NCBI RefSeq assembly: GCF_900102535.1
Contig: NZ_FNBP01000004.1
Coordinates: 62,001 to 126,000 of the forward strand
Source of the DNA: Sulfitobacter delicatus
GTDB lineage: Bacteria > Pseudomonadota > Alphaproteobacteria > Rhodobacterales > Rhodobacteraceae
Direction: 5' to 3'
Length of the DNA: 64,000 nucleotides
The notes under the pieces were generated by a model that did not search any database, had not been told where the DNA came from, and worked only from the letters and a program-made list of their open reading frames with translations. Shown here in pieces: positions 63,263 through 64,000 of the stretch. The position numbers and the translations under genes were made by a program. Every line of letters begins with the position of its first letter. Position 1 is the first letter of the stretch.

Positions 63263-64000
63263 CTAGGCCGTGGCCTTTTCCAGCTTTTCCTGCGCGCCCA
63301 TCCAAAGTATTTCAGCGCGGTCCAGCGCCTCCATCACTTCGGCGTATTTCTTGTTCCAGACCTCAAGCTCGCCGGTCTTGGTGTCTTCATAGAGGGCAGG
63401 GTCGGCCAGTTTCTTTGCCAGCTTGTCGCGCATCTCGTTGATCTTTTCCATCCGCGCCTCAGCCTTGCGGACTTCAGAGCGCAGGGCCAGCACCTCGTCG
63501 CGGCTGGCGCGTTTGGGCTTGGGGGCCTGCTTGGGCTGTTTCGACGGATTCTTGCTGACCGGCTTTTCTGGCGTCAGCAGCATTTTGCGGTAGGCCTCGA
63601 GATCGTCCTCGTAGGGCTTCACCGTGCCGTTCGACACCAGCCACAGCCGGTCGGCAACCAACGACAAAAGGTGCATGTCGTGGCTGACGAGGATCACCGC
63701 ACCAGAATAGCGCGTCAGCGCCTCGACCAGTGCTTCGCGGCTTTCGATATCAAGGTGGTTGGTCGGCTCATCGAGGATCAGCAGATGCGGCGCGTGTAGC
63801 GTCGCCAAGAGCAGCGACAGACGCGCCTTTTGCCCGCCCGACAGCCGCCCGACCTCGGTCTCGGCCTGTTCAGGGCCAAGGCCAAAGCCCGCCAATTGGG
63901 CGCGCAGCTTGGACTGCATAACGCCCGGACGGGCCGCGATCATATGCTGCAGCGGCGTTTCTTCGACGATCAGTTCATCGACTTGGTGCTGGGCAAAGAA
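63263..64000 (-). CDS. ABC-F ATPase, C-terminal part (5' end outside window)
   Basis: The last 245 residues of a second ABC-F protein; the frame is open to the right window edge. Visible in order: the end of the linker (FFAQHQVDELIVEETPLQH), the second cassette's signature LSGGQKARLSLLLA and Walker B LILDEPTNHLD, then SHDMHLLS (H-loop), and a charged Lys/Arg/Glu C-terminal coiled coil (about the last 90 residues). The layout is closer to the YheS-type group than to Uup. The N-terminal cassette and the start lie beyond the window. Confidence 0.88.
   Translation of the reverse strand, partial: FFAQHQVDELIVEETPLQHMIAARPGVMQSKLRAQLAGFGLGPEQAETEVGRLSGGQKARLSLLLATLHAPHLLILDEPTNHLDIESREALVEALTRYSGAVILVSHDMHLLSLVADRLWLVSNGTVKPYEDDLEAYRKMLLTPEKPVSKNPSKQPKQAPKPKRASRDEVLALRSEVRKAEARMEKINEMRDKLAKKLADPALYEDTKTGELEVWNKKYAEVMEALDRAEILWMGAQEKLEKATA

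Overview
The window is a GC-rich, gene-dense stretch of chromosome from an alphaproteobacterium. The gene orders point to Rhodobacterales, most likely the Roseobacter group: cysS-cimA, argS-SPOR-nagZ-scpAB, yceD-rpmF-plsX-fabH-ihfA-merR, lptF-lptG-lptD-surA-pdxA-rsmA, and pepA-holC. The genus cannot be fixed from sequence alone; a Sulfitobacter-like genome would fit. Genes are packed in short directons with many ATGA or TGATG stop/start overlaps. I see no insertion sequence, prophage, integrase or CRISPR array.

Layout. 1-3.9 kb: end of cysS, citramalate synthase, a methyltransferase and a squalene/phytoene-synthase-fold protein. 3.9-9.3 kb: MFS exporter, a cobK-like reductase / AlkA-like glycosylase / esterase operon, VOC protein, HNH nuclease, exonuclease III. 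9.3-11 kb: an unusual unit made of an 80-residue peptide with three exact 20-residue repeats (each carrying FTTGL), an intercistronic hairpin, and a 353-residue partner of unknown function. 11-19 kb: an A-type Fe-S carrier, dGTPase, an SDR-like protein behind a perfect inverted repeat, argS, a SPOR protein, nagZ, scpAB and a 57-residue basic protein. 19-25 kb: long dCTP deaminase, tRNA-Pro(GGG), MerR-type regulator, ihfA, fabH, plsX, rpmF, yceD. 25-33.7 kb: bamE, an aminolipid-type N-acyltransferase, ABC-F ATPase, a Cys-rich conserved protein, SDR, an acyltransferase behind a CtrA-like site, tyrS/anmK, and a secreted Gly/Val/Asp-repeat protein with a structured leader. 33.7-40.9 kb: enolase, two EamA permeases, an AbrB-family membrane protein, a Fur/Mur regulator overlapping an NYN nuclease, and a DEAD-box helicase. 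40.9-48.4 kb: SelO, GNAT, nucleoside hydrolase, MazG, then an M20 hydrolase with two ureohydrolases, a frameshifted DUF1499 gene and a small secreted Cys protein. 48.4-64 kb: prfA-prmC, a DUF4167 protein, a lipoprotein with a Cys/His/Asp arrangement, the LPS-transport/outer-membrane operon, pepA-holC, a retropepsin-like protease, marC and the end of a second ABC-F gene.

Most of the region is housekeeping: translation, envelope biogenesis, nucleotide hygiene, chromosome segregation and lipid synthesis. The best candidate for an undescribed system is the FTTGL-repeat peptide with its partner at 9.6-11.0 kb. Its repeats differ almost only at synonymous positions, and its arrangement (short repeat peptide, hairpin, larger gene) resembles precursor-peptide loci, although no known modification enzyme is adjacent.
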